64,000 nucleotides of DNA from Favolaschia claudopus. Its lineage: Eukaryota > Basidiomycota > Agaricomycetes > Agaricales > Mycenaceae. Shown here one piece after another: positions 9,901 through 21,337 of the stretch. The DNA lies in assembly GCA_037176885.1 (NCBI GenBank), contig JAWWNJ010000276.1:1-64000 (forward strand), given 5' to 3'. The position numbers were made by a program, and so were the translations under genes. Below the pieces are notes generated by a model that made no database searches, was not told the DNA's origin, and worked only from the letters and a program-made list of their open reading frames with translations. Numbering within the stretch: position 1 is the first letter of the stretch; each line of letters starts with the position of its first letter.

Positions 9901-10840
9901 AAGGAGTGTTCCTTGGTGATTTTTTTTTTTTCACCACACCTCTTCACCGGAGGCTTGTCACTTGTATTTGGATATTATTATCCACGCTAGCCCTATTACC
10001 ATATAATTTCGCCGCAACTGTAGGCCCAGCGAATCGAATTCAAGATTCGTAAGCTTCCGTAACACGGCGCCTCGGCCTTGAGCGCTAAAGGGGCGCTTAA
10101 TCTGCAACTCTCGCCGTTTCTCAGCTGTTTCTGAGCCTAACTTAGATTCTTTCCCCGGTCCTCTTTTACAGCTTCTACAACATAAAGCACTGTGACCTTC
10201 CCATACTAAATTCTGCTCTTTAATATATTTTTTTGGCGCTGCGCGGCCGGTTCAACACTCAAAATTTGCGTCCCGACATCCATCCATTGCGCGCAGCCAT
10301 ATATAAACTTATCCATTCCTATTTCCACTATTTCTCATGCCCAACTCAAGTTGAACAATGACAATTCAACACTTTCACGTGCAGCAGTTGCACATTCTTT
10401 AATTTGAAGTGCGCGAGATTGATTTGAGCACCTGAAAACAAGGCAGAGATATTCAGTTGAGGATCCTATTCCTTTCAAACATTGTTCTGATGCAGTCAAT
10501 TCTGCAGTGCATTCAATCGACGTGAAATCAACGTGAAATCTTCAAGTGGAGGCTCGGAGTCTGGTTTGAGTTTTCAGCTTCCAGCCCAATTTGTAAACCT
10601 CTTTTTGTGTCAATATTTCCTTAAACTTAAACTCTGAGTGCCTACTGAAGTGGCAGTATTATTTCAATCTCTAATCCAAGCATGCGACAGAATTTCAACA
10701 GAATTTACGAAGTTCTGGATTGAGCGGTAAATGCCGAGTTCGACAGGAGGGATCAACCGGAAGTGTCAGGATCACCTAGGATCATTTGGCTATGTCTAGC
10801 CGAGACATAGCCAGCCACAGGCATGATGAATGAGCCTTTA
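9901..10840. other. no gene recognised
   Basis: Contains a T-run at about 9921-9931 and AT-rich DNA. The end, CCACAGGCATGATGAATGAG, resembles 1450-1475, so some of this may be a diverged repeat. Confidence 0.4.
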
Positions 10841-11512
10841 GGGCCTGATCGGGCCCGCGGTCTAAATAGACGGCTCAGCCAAATTTCAGCCGTCCGGTGA
10901 CTCGGCCATTTCGGCCGTTAACCCAAAATCACGCCGTGACAATGGCAGTCATCAACACTCAATGTGGGCAGAGTCAAGACCATCCCGCCCTTCATCCCGC
11001 CCCTCCCGCACTTTGCTCTATCTCTCTCCGTGAATTGGGGAAAAAGAGTTTTCTTGGGCAAGAACTCAAAGCAAATACATATATTCTTATCTATTCACGC
11101 GCGCCGGCAAAGAAGTAAAAAATGAGGCTAAAATAAGGTCCTCGTCGTCGAGGGCGGGGAGCAGACAGCGCCGACGATGACTTGATGTTGCCAGCTCACG
11201 ATAGCAACGGTGTTGCGTTATGGTGACTGATGTGACGTCCTTACCTACCTAGTCTCGTTCCCAGAAGTTATAGAGCACCACCCGCACCGCTCGCTGCGCT
11301 CGCGCATTCACCGTAAAAGGGAATGTTGAGATGTGGAGATGTCAGCGAGGCAGATTGATTGAAAAATTTGATCGCGGGTGAGTGTAGAGGGGTGATGGTG
11401 CACTGTGATCTTATGATCACAGTGCCCCGGCCATCAGCCCGAAAAGATCTGGAGCCGAGATTATTACCTACCATACCGTACGCTAATTTAGACCGCGGGC
11501 CCGATCAGGCCC
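10841..11512. mobile_element. 672-bp element with perfect 27-bp TIRs
   Basis: The left end GGGCCTGATCGGGCCCGCGG plus TCTAAAT is exactly mirrored by ATTTAGACCGCGGGCCCGAT plus CAGGCCC at the right end. No target duplication is obvious. The interior has no recognised gene. Superfamily unassigned. Confidence 0.65.
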
Positions 11513-12065
11513 TTGGCCGCAAATAGCCTCAAATTGCCGAGGGTTTTACTGGCCGGGGCCATCGGTTTTGATCGGTCTGGCGACCGATTTGCCATCACCC
11601 TTGGAATGGCGGGGTTGCCGGATGGCGGCTACCTTATGTAAGGGTCACTTCGTAATCACCCTTACCTACACATGGTCCGTGCACATCCTATTTACATAGT
11701 GCGTCATGTATTCCCGAGACCGCTAGTCGAATCAACGCCAGTACCTGGCTCCTTTCATTAACGTCTCACCTCAGCTGCCGCACACTGACACTCGCGTCTC
11801 ACGCGCCCATGCGCGCAATTCACTTTCATTCACCCCATCGCGCATCATCTATCGCCGACTTCACACAGTCTTTCACATTTTCCCCTTCCTTCCATTGCGC
11901 ACGCGGAACAGTCGAAAAACCATTTTTTCGAAGGGGGAGATAAGGGGTATGGAGGCCGTGACACCACGCTCAGTATGGGGGGCCGACTCGATTAGACCGC
12001 CTAGGTGCACAATGTGACGGGCGGAGGTCTTGATCGGCGACATTTAGAGCCAGGAACGACTAGAT
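11513..12065. other. no gene recognised; polypurine tract near 11938
   Basis: A purine run (GAAGGGGGAGATAAGGGG, about 11938-11955) resembles the polypurine tract next to the 3' LTR of gypsy elements, but no LTR pair can be shown. Confidence 0.35.
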
Positions 12066-12453
12066 GTGTCTGACCCCAACCTCCGCCTCTCTCTTGATCT
12101 CTTTCTTGCAACTTCCAATGCGTCGGAGAAGACGTATAATGAGGTCCGCGATGCCATTCTACGACGCCATCCCGATGATCCCATTCTCACACTACATCAA
12201 ATCAAAAAGAAGGTGGCGGAGATGAGCGGTGTCGTGCCCATCGTTCATGACATGTGCGCTAACTCCTGCATGGCATTCACCGGCCCAACACCGGCCCCCA
12301 CAAAGATCTAGAAGCTTGCAAGATATGCCATACTCGCCGGGATGATAAATCCAACCCCGTCCGATCGTTCTACACGATTCCGCTCGGTCCGCAGCTGCAA
12401 GCATTGTTCCAAGTGCAGAGGACATGGAATATCGGTCACGAGAAATGCGTGGA
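12066..12453 (+). pseudogene. Tnp2-type (CACTA) transposase fragment
   Basis: The first frame gives NEVRDAILRRHPDDPILTLH and the conserved CxxSCMAFTGP-like block (MCANSCMAFTGP). After a frameshift near 12305 the next frame continues DLEACKICHTRRDDKSNP and FYTIPLGPQLQALF before a stop. In Tnp2 proteins these blocks lie in this order near the N-terminus (zinc-binding CxxC then PLGPQLQAL). The rest is missing. It resembles the N-terminal part of the Tnp2 gene at 49759-52019. Confidence 0.75.
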
Positions 12454-12545
12454 ATAGAAAAGGATTTTCCCATCCATAATGGCAGTATTCAGGTAAGAAA
12501 TATGACTCCACATCGACATACGCTACAGCCGTTTTGGAAACAATA

Positions 12546-13535
12546 TAGAGTTTGCGGTGAGCCGCCAGAAGCCACCTGGCGGCTCTAATGGCATGCGGAT
12601 TGGAGCGGCTATGCTGTCTGGCGGCTCGTTTGGCGGCTGGTAAGACTGGTTCAAATTTGGTTTTGCGAGTCTATTCTTAGTACTTAGTCATTTATATCTT
12701 GAGCCATATGGTTGCGGACCGAACTTCGTGACAAGTCGCAGTCCCAATTTGGTAATTGATACTGTCACGTCAGTTTTCATTGAGACATCCTGGGATTATA
12801 GCAAAGAAGGTAATCTACAAACGTACTGGAGCAAAACTTCGAAAAATCGGTTTTCCATGTTTTGCACGGCAATTTCGCGCTTTTGATTGCGGATCACTCG
12901 GACCGGTGGCTTTGCAGCAGCATCAATGTCGTCTGGTCATTCCCGATTTCTTGATTAAGAGATTTCACTTTCACTGTGGGGTCCGGAAGAAGGGGTTCAA
13001 GATTGCAGAGGCAGAATGGCAGAGAAAAACTTGATTAGCTGCCTCAAATTCGTGAGTTTAGTACACACAATTTTGGTTTTTCGCTGTTTAAATTTCGCGT
13101 TTTGTGACCCTAGGTTAGGAGTACCTCCGATTCCTCTGAAATAAAAATTTCACCTATAAACCATACCCTAGTTCCGGCTAAATCTCGAATCCCGAAGGAT
13201 TTTGAGCAAAATTGCGACTGGTCATGAAGTTTTGGCCGCAACCATACACACACGAAGAAAATTGGACCCGAAAATCCGACGCTATCGCGCATTCGAGCCG
13301 AAGACTTCGGTTGATGCTGGAAATTGCTTCAATTCAAAACAATTATGCACGTTTGGACAACGAACTCTCATTGGCTGAAGGTATAGTTAAGTATGCAAGG
13401 TACACAACCACTACCCAACCGCTAAGGACCGCGCGCGACGAGCCGCTGAACGAGCCGCCACATGACGTAGCCGCTCCAATCCGCATGCCGTTAGAGCCGC
13501 CAGGTGGCTTCTGGCGGCTCACCGCAAACTCTCTA
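12546..13535. mobile_element. TAGAG...TTTGCGG family element, 990 bp, filled by a second element
   Basis: Ends TAGAGTTTGCGGTGAGCCGC and the inverted ...GCTCACCGCAAACTCTCTA. AATATA flanks both sides (12542-12547, 13535-13540). The subterminal part is a strong palindrome built on GAGCCGCCAGAAGCCACCTG. Compared with the 454-bp copy at 21468-21921, this copy has an extra 536-bp block (12709-13244) with its own TIRs. Confidence 0.75.
12709..13244. mobile_element. nested TA-targeting element, 536 bp
   Basis: It starts TGGTTGCGGACCGAACTTCG and ends with an imperfect inverted match ...TTGGCCGCAACCA, between two TA dinucleotides. The related host copy near 21630 has the unoccupied site CCATACACAC with a single TA, giving an empty-site comparison. 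A diverged stretch resembling about 13050-13180 (around GTACACACAATTTT and ACCCTAGGTTAGG) also lies at about 52010-52130. No coding capacity. Confidence 0.75.
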
Positions 13536-13586
13536 ATATACGGGTTTTGATCGAGTGGTGCTCATTCGTTTGTGCTTACCTTTGTT

Positions 13587-14020
13587 TAGTGTTGCCGGGA
13601 GCTGAACTCGAGTTGATTGCCCATCAGCTCGCTGTCAGCTCGAGTTGACCGGAGCTGGCTCAGAGCTGATACCGGATATGGGAATCTAGTGTCCCAGGGT
13701 TCATCTTTCCACCCGAAGGGCAAAATTTTAGGGGAGAATGGACCAAATTTTAATGTGGAAGGTTTTCCTGAGCTCTCTTCAAGCTCAAACTGCTTTTTAT
13801 ACGTCGAAAACGGCCAAGAAACGGCCAATACAGAAACTGGGGAGGGAGTGTGATGTCACTCAGTTACACCACCGGAAATGTCACGTCGTCCGCTTTGGGT
13901 GACGAGGGTGGAGTCGAGGCGAGCTGGCATCACCTCGAGGTGCCAAGGTGCCGCTTTTGGGAAGGGGTCGAGTTGGAGTTGAACTCAGCTTGGAGCTAGC
14001 TCCAGCTTCCGGCAACACTA
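13587..14020. mobile_element. hAT-type MITE, TAGTGTTGCCGG family (copy 1)
   Basis: The 434-bp element starts TAGTGTTGCCGGGAGCTG and ends ...CTTCCGGCAACACTA, with an exact 8-bp duplication CCTTTGTT on each side (13579-13586, 14021-14028). TAGNG termini and 8-bp duplication are hAT hallmarks. The interior is rich in GAGCTGA/CTCGAG repeats. A second copy in reverse orientation is at 34501-34937. Confidence 0.9.
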
Positions 14021-14028
14021 CCTTTGTT

Positions 14029-15598
14029 TTGCTTACCGTCACCAGCTCCACCCGAATCTGAGTTTTGCTTCCGCCACCCAGAAAACACCAGGAAAAAACA
14101 GGCAACCCTCATACCGACACGTCAACTTCAGCACGACAACGAACGCCACACTCGAGGGCCGTCAAGATGCGCTCGGTCCACGTCTGCTCACGGAAGCCTG
14201 ACCCTTACCTCCCTCTCTCTATGACGACCCGACGCCCCGCCGCCACTTTCCCCCACGTTCCCTGTGTCTACTCTACGCTACGTCTACCTCGCCGCCGTTC
14301 CTCAGCCCAACTACCGCCTACCTCGCAATCCCACCCAACTCCTATTCGCTACCACCGCCCGCCGCCATCGTCCCCAAGGGAACTTGACAGCATGCCGTCA
14401 ATCAGGCTTCGACGCCGCTGCCTTCCTCGCCAACACTCCGCCTTCTATCAGCTCCACACCGCCGTCATTCGCTCGTTTCCGATACCTCCACCGATCCTGC
14501 CCCTCAAGCCCTCGACACGGTGCTCCCGCTACTCCCTTCCCCCGATTCTCCTCCCTCTTCGCCGCTCTCTCAACGCCGTTTCCCACGCGACCTCAATCCC
14601 CCGCGCTTCTCTCGCCATCACCACCTTCGTCTCCTGCCGCCACCAACTATCCCGACCCCGCCGTCTTCTGCCCGGACAGCACCTAAGTCCCCGCCTCGCG
14701 CCATCAAACCCGCCGCTCCGACTAAAATTCAGCAAGTCAGCATCCAATCTAGTAGAACGAGCAAAATCGACGTGCACGGTGAGTCGCTTCGCCGTACATT
14801 TATCAGCACTGATTTATTGAGTGACTTCTGGGGTAACTCTCAAGACGGCTCATAATAAAAGGTACATTGCCGTCTGTAAGAGAACCTCGCTGATTCCGCC
14901 CCCACTCAGATATTGCGAAACAACGGGACGACGCGCACCATTCAAACGCTGACCTCACTCCCACTTGACACTTAGATTTCGTGAACAATATGTGGTTTGG
15001 TTACAGCTAAGTGCCGTCGCATCGAGCGACGAATATGATTCTGAGATATGTCATAGATTCACCAAAAACGTGTCTAGGTGAGTGCTGCGCGATGGTGAAT
15101 ATTAATACTTTCACGATTCTGATATGGAGTTGGATAGGAGGCGGCGCGTCGTTAACTCATGGGCGTGGTCTTAGAGGATATTTGCTCTGGGTAGGTTATG
15201 GAAGTTCCTTAACTGATTTCCTTTGCTAGGATTGTGAGGATTATCAATTGCAGGGGTATAAACTTACGGTAAGCTATCACACAGTGGGTGAATAAATTAA
15301 TCTTCGAATCACCATTAATTTGGCAGTGTTTGCCTTTTTTGGAACACAGTCACCAGGATTTCAGGTGGGTGGAGTCCGTTTGGGAAATGGAAAGACCGGG
15401 GAGATCGAGGACCGGCGACCCGATCGGCGGTCCATGACATAAGGTAGATCAGGGGTGCCGCATCATCGGCTTGAATGCCGGGCGATATCATACAGATGTA
15501 AACAATGCGACACATCCCTTTTCCTCCCTTTTCGATGTCTCAATAATGTCGTTCCTCAACGCCTTTCAACACAATACGGAGTGACAGTGCCTGAATAT
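14029..15598. other. pyrimidine-rich tract with uncertain Ser/Pro-rich frames
   Basis: From about 14040 to 14760 the + strand is C/T-rich and all three frames stay open for long stretches (for example 14264-14686 and 14520-14855) giving Ser/Pro/Arg-rich translations. A GTGAGT donor-like site follows at 14780. This could be a low-complexity 5' exon or simply biased DNA; the simultaneous openness argues against confident calling. Confidence 0.3.
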
Positions 15599-15785
15599 AG
15601 GGGTGCTCAATTCTTAGCTCGTCAGCTCGTCTCGTCCAGAAATTAATTACTTCCCTGATGAGCTGATGAGACGCTGGTCTCACTCCGCCTGTCGCTCCAC
15701 TTCGCGTCATATCTTGATCAATCCATCACCGAATTAATTATTTTGTGGACGAGACGAGCTGACGAGCTGAGAATTGAGCACCCCT
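15599..15785. mobile_element. MITE, AGGGGTGCTCAATTC family (copy 1)
   Basis: The 187-bp element begins AGGGGTGCTCAATTCTTAGC and ends with its inverted complement, flanked by TAT (15596-15598, 15786-15788). The long subterminal arms carry repeated GCTCGTC/GACGAGC units. A second copy flanked by AAT lies at 63395-63580. Confidence 0.85.
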
Positions 15786-15788
15786 TAT

Positions 15789-16533
15789 GATACTCACATT
15801 TATCACCTCTGTTTCTTTAAAACAAGATAGGCTAAGTTATGCAGCTAAATATCATCAGCCAAGTGCCGTGCTGATGTCATCATGTGCAGCCTTGGTCTGT
15901 CCATGCTTTTATCAGGAGCAACACAGGGTGTACATGTATTTTTCCGAAAGAAAAGACGAGCTCAATGTAGGCGTAGGAGAGGTCATGGTGGAAGGATGGG
16001 GAATGATGCGTTTGACGAGTTGTTGATGGCATCACATCCCGCCGACTTGCCGCCGGTCTTGATGGCGGTCGTGATGGCGGTCTTTCCAAACCCCAAATTT
16101 CCTGGGTGGGTGAGTACCTCAAAAATAGGTTTAATATCTCATGACTTTGTGCTCCGAGTTTCCTGGGCTATCGTCGTCCTTCTATGAGGGTACTAAAACA
16201 GAGCAAGAAATTGTTGTAGAGAATCAGCACAGAAAGCCCAATAACTTCGGCGCGTGTTACAGTACTTATAAAATGCTATTCTGAACACTTTTCTCATACA
16301 ATCGCTCAGAAATGGCCATGGAACCCTACCAAAGGTTACGCTGATGCGATCAAAATCCCCTTACATTGCCGCTCATCATTAGGCACGCCTTCGTCAAACT
16401 CGACGTTCCGAAACTGCTTTCCATCAACCAAGATGCAGTTGCCGGCGCCGTTGCCATATAGCCGATGAAAGTGGCTGGAATGGTCCGAGAATAAAATTTT
16501 CCTCCACCATCCACCCTGTGACCCTCGCTAAAT
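15789..16533. other. no gene recognised
   Basis: Short frames only; no repeats shared with the rest of the window were noticed. Confidence 0.4.
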
Positions 16534-16646
16534 TAGAGACTTTGCGGTAGCCACCGGTGGCTTTCGGTGGCTCCTCGTGTGCAATGGTTTTTTTTTAGCC
16601 TACGGTTCAAGGTAGCCACCATGACATGTACAAATGGTGGCTAATA
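16534..16646 (+). mobile_element. MITE, TAGAGAC family (truncated copy)
   Basis: The left end TAGAGACTTTGCGGTAGCCA matches 4374-4572, with the AGCCACCGGTGGCT palindrome, but the right end is missing after about 16646. A further 50 bp near 16718-16770 resembles the arm of the hairpin element at 44247. Confidence 0.65.
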
Positions 16647-17124
16647 CCAAACGCTTCCTGGTGAGAGTCTCGATACGGCATCCGCATAGGTGGTCCAGGC
16701 TCCACAAGCCTCGAACTTCTAAGGCACCCTCGACGAGCATCACATGACTTTTCTATTTTCGGCGAGATCGTCAATATTGATAGAAATGATGTAGATTTTC
16801 ACGGCGATCATATGGTGTGTAAATGTTTTAATTCCGCTGTCAATCAACCGTCGATCTGATCACAATATTTTATTTTCGAGACAAGCTGACCAAGTCCAGA
16901 GCAAGTTAAAGTCAACTGGATTTCTGGTGTCCTGAGTCTCTCCAACTCGTGCTCATATGACGTCCTTGGACTACCTTTCTACATGCTCCACTTTTTATCG
17001 GACACCAGACTCCCATCAAGTTGGTGACATCGCTTCAAGAGAAGATTCTTGGAATGAATGGAGTGTACATAACTGCTGGTGAGAGGAAAATACCGACATT
17101 GCATCTTCACTTTTGCTTTACTCC

Positions 17125-18248
17125 ATGTCGCTCACATATGCTCCAGGGATTCTCGTAGTTTGTCCATGTCACGGGGCGCAGTATCGCCCAGCTCATATCC
17201 TGAAGATGCAGGACCTGGAAATCAGCCAGCGAAATGTACTGGCTGCGATAGGTGGCCGCCACTACCTCGTCTCTTACTGTGGCCTGGATCGCACGTCAGT
17301 AAACATTTTCCTATTATGTAACATACTGGCATCTGAATACTGGCAAGATGGAATGAGTGGGTTCCGGAGAGTAGTCTGCGGGACTGTGATAACAGCAGTG
17401 GGGGCAGGATTCGCGAGAGACCGTCAAATATGTCGGTAGCCCTTGTTGAGGCTAGTAGCTTGAATTGGGAACGAGGAATGTTGGAGAGACAAATGAGATA
17501 CCCGGCCTTAGCGGTAGGTGTTTTATCGAAATTTGGGTGTGGACTGTTCTGAAGGGGAGTGCAGTTCAATGTCGTCATTAAGCAAGCAACTATGAAGCTT
17601 GGATTTCCCCAACAACTGAAGTACAAGTTGAAGAACGATGAAGACACAATTTTGAACCAGGGAAAGGTACGTACTTTCTACTCTACTTATTTGATACGGT
17701 GGACATTTCACGTCCCTTCCCACAGCTGTTCACGCTTCCGAGAACGGTGACGGTGGAGAAACTACTAACAAATTTTGGCCATTTGATGGAGTCAAGACCT
17801 TCCCTTGGGTGAGTGCCATCGATTCCATGAATCGACGGGGTGAAGATGATCAATTGTGTAGAACTTCAAGGCCCTCTACCATACCGGCGACAGTCATCTC
17901 AGGATTACTGACATATTTCGACTCCTTTCTTCCCACACTTCTCCTCTATCCTGCGGAAAGGCCTCAATACCGCAGCATACGGGGCAAGTACGTAGTTGGA
18001 GTAGACATAGCCAAGGAGAGGGCGATGAGCCAAATATATGGCGCGGAGCACCTCCTCCGACTCATTGGTGAGCTCAGCGAGCTATGTAAATGACGCAGTT
18101 TGGACTCACCTTTTACCGACAATAAATAGCATATCTTCCGCACTTGGTTGCATACTCCGAACTAGACGCTGGATCAACAGAAATCATTCAAGAGTATCTG
18201 AACGAACTACTCTGGTTTGTGATCGAGACCGGTTTTGCTCGAGTCTGA
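17125..18248 (+). CDS. MRG15/Eaf3-like chromatin reader (chromo barrel plus MRG domain), six exons
   Basis: Predicted exons 17125-17294, 17348-17435, 17565-17666, 17726-17808, 17862-18067 and 18130-18248 join in phase to a 255-residue protein with no internal stop. Residues about 4-66 form a chromo barrel: AQYRPAHILKM, GGRHYLVSYCGLDRT, then WNEWVPES across intron 1. The MRG domain follows (LGFPQQLKYKL, LFTLPRTVTV, SGLLTYFDSFLP, QIYGAEHLLRLI, IIQEYLNELLWFVIE). Family members are subunits of the NuA4 acetyltransferase and Rpd3S deacetylase and bind methylated H3K36. Length is below the usual 320-400 because the linker between domains is short. Donors are GT (GTCAGT, GTAGCC, GTACGT, GTGAGT, GTGAGC); the acceptor of intron 1 is GCAAG. 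The ATG was chosen because it starts the conserved N-terminus. This is the clearest host gene in the window. Confidence 0.85.
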
Positions 18249-20199
18249 CATTCCGCTGCCAGTTGGATGCTCGATGAGCAATCTTGGTTGTTCCAATGTT
18301 CTGAGAATGTCGGTGAATAAGTACAGTTGGTACCAAACATGAATTACCATATGTGGAAGGTCCTGACAAAAATACTGCTAACGATGTACTCAATACTACT
18401 GGTATGAATGTCTACGTACGTTGATGCGCATTGGGTGAAACACATTATTTGTAACGCAAAACGCTGGAAGAGCAAATTTTGGAGCTTAACATGCCCGAGG
18501 CGTGCACGGCGGGGTAACAGGTGATCAAGAGAAAAATCGGCAGCTCGAATATGCCATCAAGAACAGCGAGCGAAGAGCCAGAAGCGAGTGCTTGAGCAGA
18601 TACATAGCGGTGGACGGTGGTGGAGTCGGAGCCGGAGTTAGTCTGAGAAGCGACAAGCGGTCGAGGCCGGCCCCCGCCGCCAACGCACTGGGGTCTAAGA
18701 AGTCCGAGTCAGCCGAGTCGTCCCGCCGTAGTCTCGTAACAAGACTTTATTTACTCTTTTGAAGATAGTCGTTCAAACGTATATAAAGTCTTGCATTTGT
18801 CGGGGGGTCACGCCGAGGAGCGACATCCATCAATGATGAATTATCAGCCCGGCTGCTCCTGTTTTCCTTGCGGCGAGAACGGCATCGGCTGTAACCGACC
18901 GAGGCAGGCATTGGTTGTTTCCCTTGTGTCTCCCTTGCAAATCCTTCGTGTGACCGTGCGGACCCGGAGGCGTTCTTGGCCAACCTTCGTCACGCCCGGG
19001 ACGACTATCTCCACATTCATCGCGCCCGCCTTGTTAACGACGTTGATTCCGGTATTCTTGCCCCTGCCAACTTCGGTACGTTCTTTCATCTCCCCTTTAT
19101 TACTTCTCCAGTCCTAATGGCTTGGAAGCGAACCAATACCAGGTTGCTCTCGATTACTGGTCAGATGCGCATGTTTCCGTTGGCAGATATTGAAGGCTGC
19201 GCGGTCGGTGAAATCGTAGGTCATGCTTTGCAGTAACCGAAGTTTTTTGGAAAAGATTAAAATCCCTCGTCTGTCAAGGTTCAGTGGGAGTGCCAATGGC
19301 GTAGCCAGGTTCATCATTGGATATGATGCCACGCCGGGTCTCACCATCGACCGTGTTTGGTATCGTTACAATGTGTAGCAAGTCGTCACAAAAAATGACG
19401 GTGTCGCTGTTTCCTCTCGTTTCTGAGCACAGGAGGGACCAAGGAGGGACGCTTTTGCGCGGGCAAAATTATTTCGCCGCGTCGAGTTGGCGCGGCGGTC
19501 GTGCGGCGCCTCTGCGGCGGGTGACTCGGTACCTCAAGACATAACAACCATCTATCTCATCTTCTTGTATCCCTGAGCTGTATTGGAGGAGAACACACCT
19601 ATTAGTAGGCTTGTATGGATAGTGAAGGAACCAGATTTTGACATTCTCACGTCCACGAGGCACGAGTGTTCGAGAGAATAGGGTTTGTGGATCAGCGGTG
19701 ATCGACGATCGGAGTCTCTCTCTCTTGACTCTCATGTCGACCCCGCCCGTCTCTCCCTGCCTGCGCTCGCTGTCCTCAAGCCCCTGGTTTTTTCTTGGCC
19801 CACCCACCCATCCGCTATGTCTTCAAATTTTCCTTTTCCTTTTACATATATTTCTTCTGCTCAATCTTGATGCTTTTTCCCTTACTCGTGGTTTTCCCTC
19901 AATGAGGTTTCCCCCAGAAGGTTTTTATCACTACAAGGTTGACGTGTACGTAGTACTCGTAGTGAGAAAAAGTCATGGACGGTCGGTTCTTTGACCGATT
20001 TCGGCTGTCTTTGCACCCCTTTCTATGATTCTAGGTGCTGGGTGTATGTAGACTACACTTGCAACAAATTACTGACCATCACCGAGATCAAATATGATTG
20101 ATGTTTGGCTAAAAACAGCCAAACAATCAGACAACTCCGAAATTGATTTTTCTAACTCAGCAAGAATTTTTTTTCACAGAAATACCTCCCACCCAGTGT
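18249..20199. other. no firm gene; possible exons at about 18508-18762 and 18899-19074
   Basis: One + frame (about 18899-19074) reads like real protein (LANLRHARDDYLHIHRARLV then NDVDSGILAPANFG) and is followed by a donor-like GTACGT, but no family or neighbouring exons could be fixed. A second frame at 18600-18762 is Ser/Arg-rich. These may be decayed or unfinished gene parts. Confidence 0.3.
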
Positions 20200-20450
20200 T
20201 GGCAGGGTCAGTCAATGGAGGTCAATAATCGTCAATAACTTTGACCTGTCAATGTATGGTCAATCTATTGACCGATTCGTCAATGACCCCTAGCCTCCCC
20301 TAGCTGGCTGGCTTGCGGCTGGCGGTGACAGGTCAGTCACTGCCTGTGACAACCGCGATGTTTCGGGAAGTTTCGGACTTGAACGTCCGAGCTGTCAAAG
20401 GCTGTCAAACGCCTCCATGCACATGACATCAGACCAGGTCATTGACCCCG
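20200..20450. repeat. cluster of GTCAAT/GTCAATGACC motifs
   Basis: GTCAAT or ATTGAC recurs about ten times in 250 bp, some as GGTCATTGACC-like palindromes. Similar clusters of another motif mark the ends of the TGTCGG-ended elements, so this may be an element terminus; no inverted partner was found. Confidence 0.4.
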
Positions 20451-20580
20451 TCTAAACCCTGAATTTAAAATTTCCCCAATATTGATGGGGTGGCCTTCAT
20501 CGCCGATCTGATTCCATTTTCCCATGCTCCGCTCTTCTGATGTCTTCAAAACAGGCTACTTATAAGTCAATGTTAGAAAT

Positions 20581-21337
20581 GCACGAGGTGGCAAAGGGAA
20601 GACAAGAGCATGGGATGGGGTTAAAACAAAAGACCTTGAGGTACGAAGCAGTGTCCAGGTCTACGAACATGCAAGGGCAGCTCTTCATCGGATGGGACTG
20701 GGTGCTAGATGGCAACCTATCAAAAAAGAAGATCTAGCTATGCCTGGCGATATCACGGAGGCAAACAGAACCGGACAGCGTTCTAGCACTTTACCGTGGT
20801 TTTGGAGGCTGGATGATGGTAGTGCAATTGACAAAATAGAAGGAAGCAATGTTATGGGTGAGGGTACGCATTTTTCCTTTGTCTCAGGGCTATTGCTTTG
20901 GTATCTGATTGTAACCAGTGTACCGTGTGAACTGGTTGCGTGCAAAAGCACGTGTTGCACGATGGATGGAAGAGACAAATATTGTGGAGAATGAAATGCG
21001 TTGGACCATTAACTCGTTCAAAAATCTAGCCCAAAAATGGACAAATGAAGAAAAGAAAGCCGCAGATCGACAGGAACGTGGATTGCAATCATACAGTGGC
21101 GGCGCCATCTGATGCCACCCCTAAAAATAGAACAGCCCATTTCTGGAATTTTTGATGCAAGTGGAGTCGATTGGGGCCCCATCATTTTTTGGGGGGTGGC
21201 ATCAGATGGCGCCGCCACTGTATGCTAAGTGGCCCTTTGGTTGTCCTTTGCAGAAAATGCGGAGGAGAATTTTCTATGGGCAAAGAGTACTTCTAAGGAG
21301 GAAAGGCGGAGAAAGAAGTGCCCAAACAAGGCAATGA
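20581..21337 (+). pseudogene. KDZ-type transposase C-terminal region, interrupted by a MITE
   Basis: The open frame from 20581 gives a segment with YEHARAALHRMGLGARWQ, then KKEDLAMPGDITEANRTGQR and LPWFWRL, a pattern common in the C-terminal part of Agaricomycete KDZ transposases. An intron (donor after 20863, acceptor before 20919) joins in phase to YRVNWLRAKARVARWMEE and ENEMRW. The last exon is cut at 21092 by a 130-bp TA-flanked MITE, which adds a few foreign residues and a stop. Without the MITE the frame continues to 21337. The N-terminal and catalytic parts are absent upstream. Identification rests on recalled family pattern. Confidence 0.6.
21092..21222 (+). mobile_element. MITE, TA-flanked CAGTGGCGGC family, inside a KDZ exon
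   Basis: Same TIRs and length as the copies at 2641 and 32683. It is flanked by TA and interrupts the last coding exon of the KDZ remnant. Confidence 0.85.

Noticed and set aside
10841..11512. hAT or PIF assignment for the 27-bp TIR element
   Set aside because: No 8-bp or 3-bp duplication flanks it, so the superfamily is left open.
11938..11955. gypsy polypurine tract with adjacent LTR
   Set aside because: No matching upstream LTR or TG...CA pair could be found in the window.
14065..14820. 251-aa ORF as a gene
   Set aside because: All three forward frames are open in this C/T-rich tract, the translations are low complexity and no frame is favoured.
21229..21253. Intron at the end of the KDZ remnant
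   Set aside because: It would be only 25 nt and does not keep phase; reading through is simpler.
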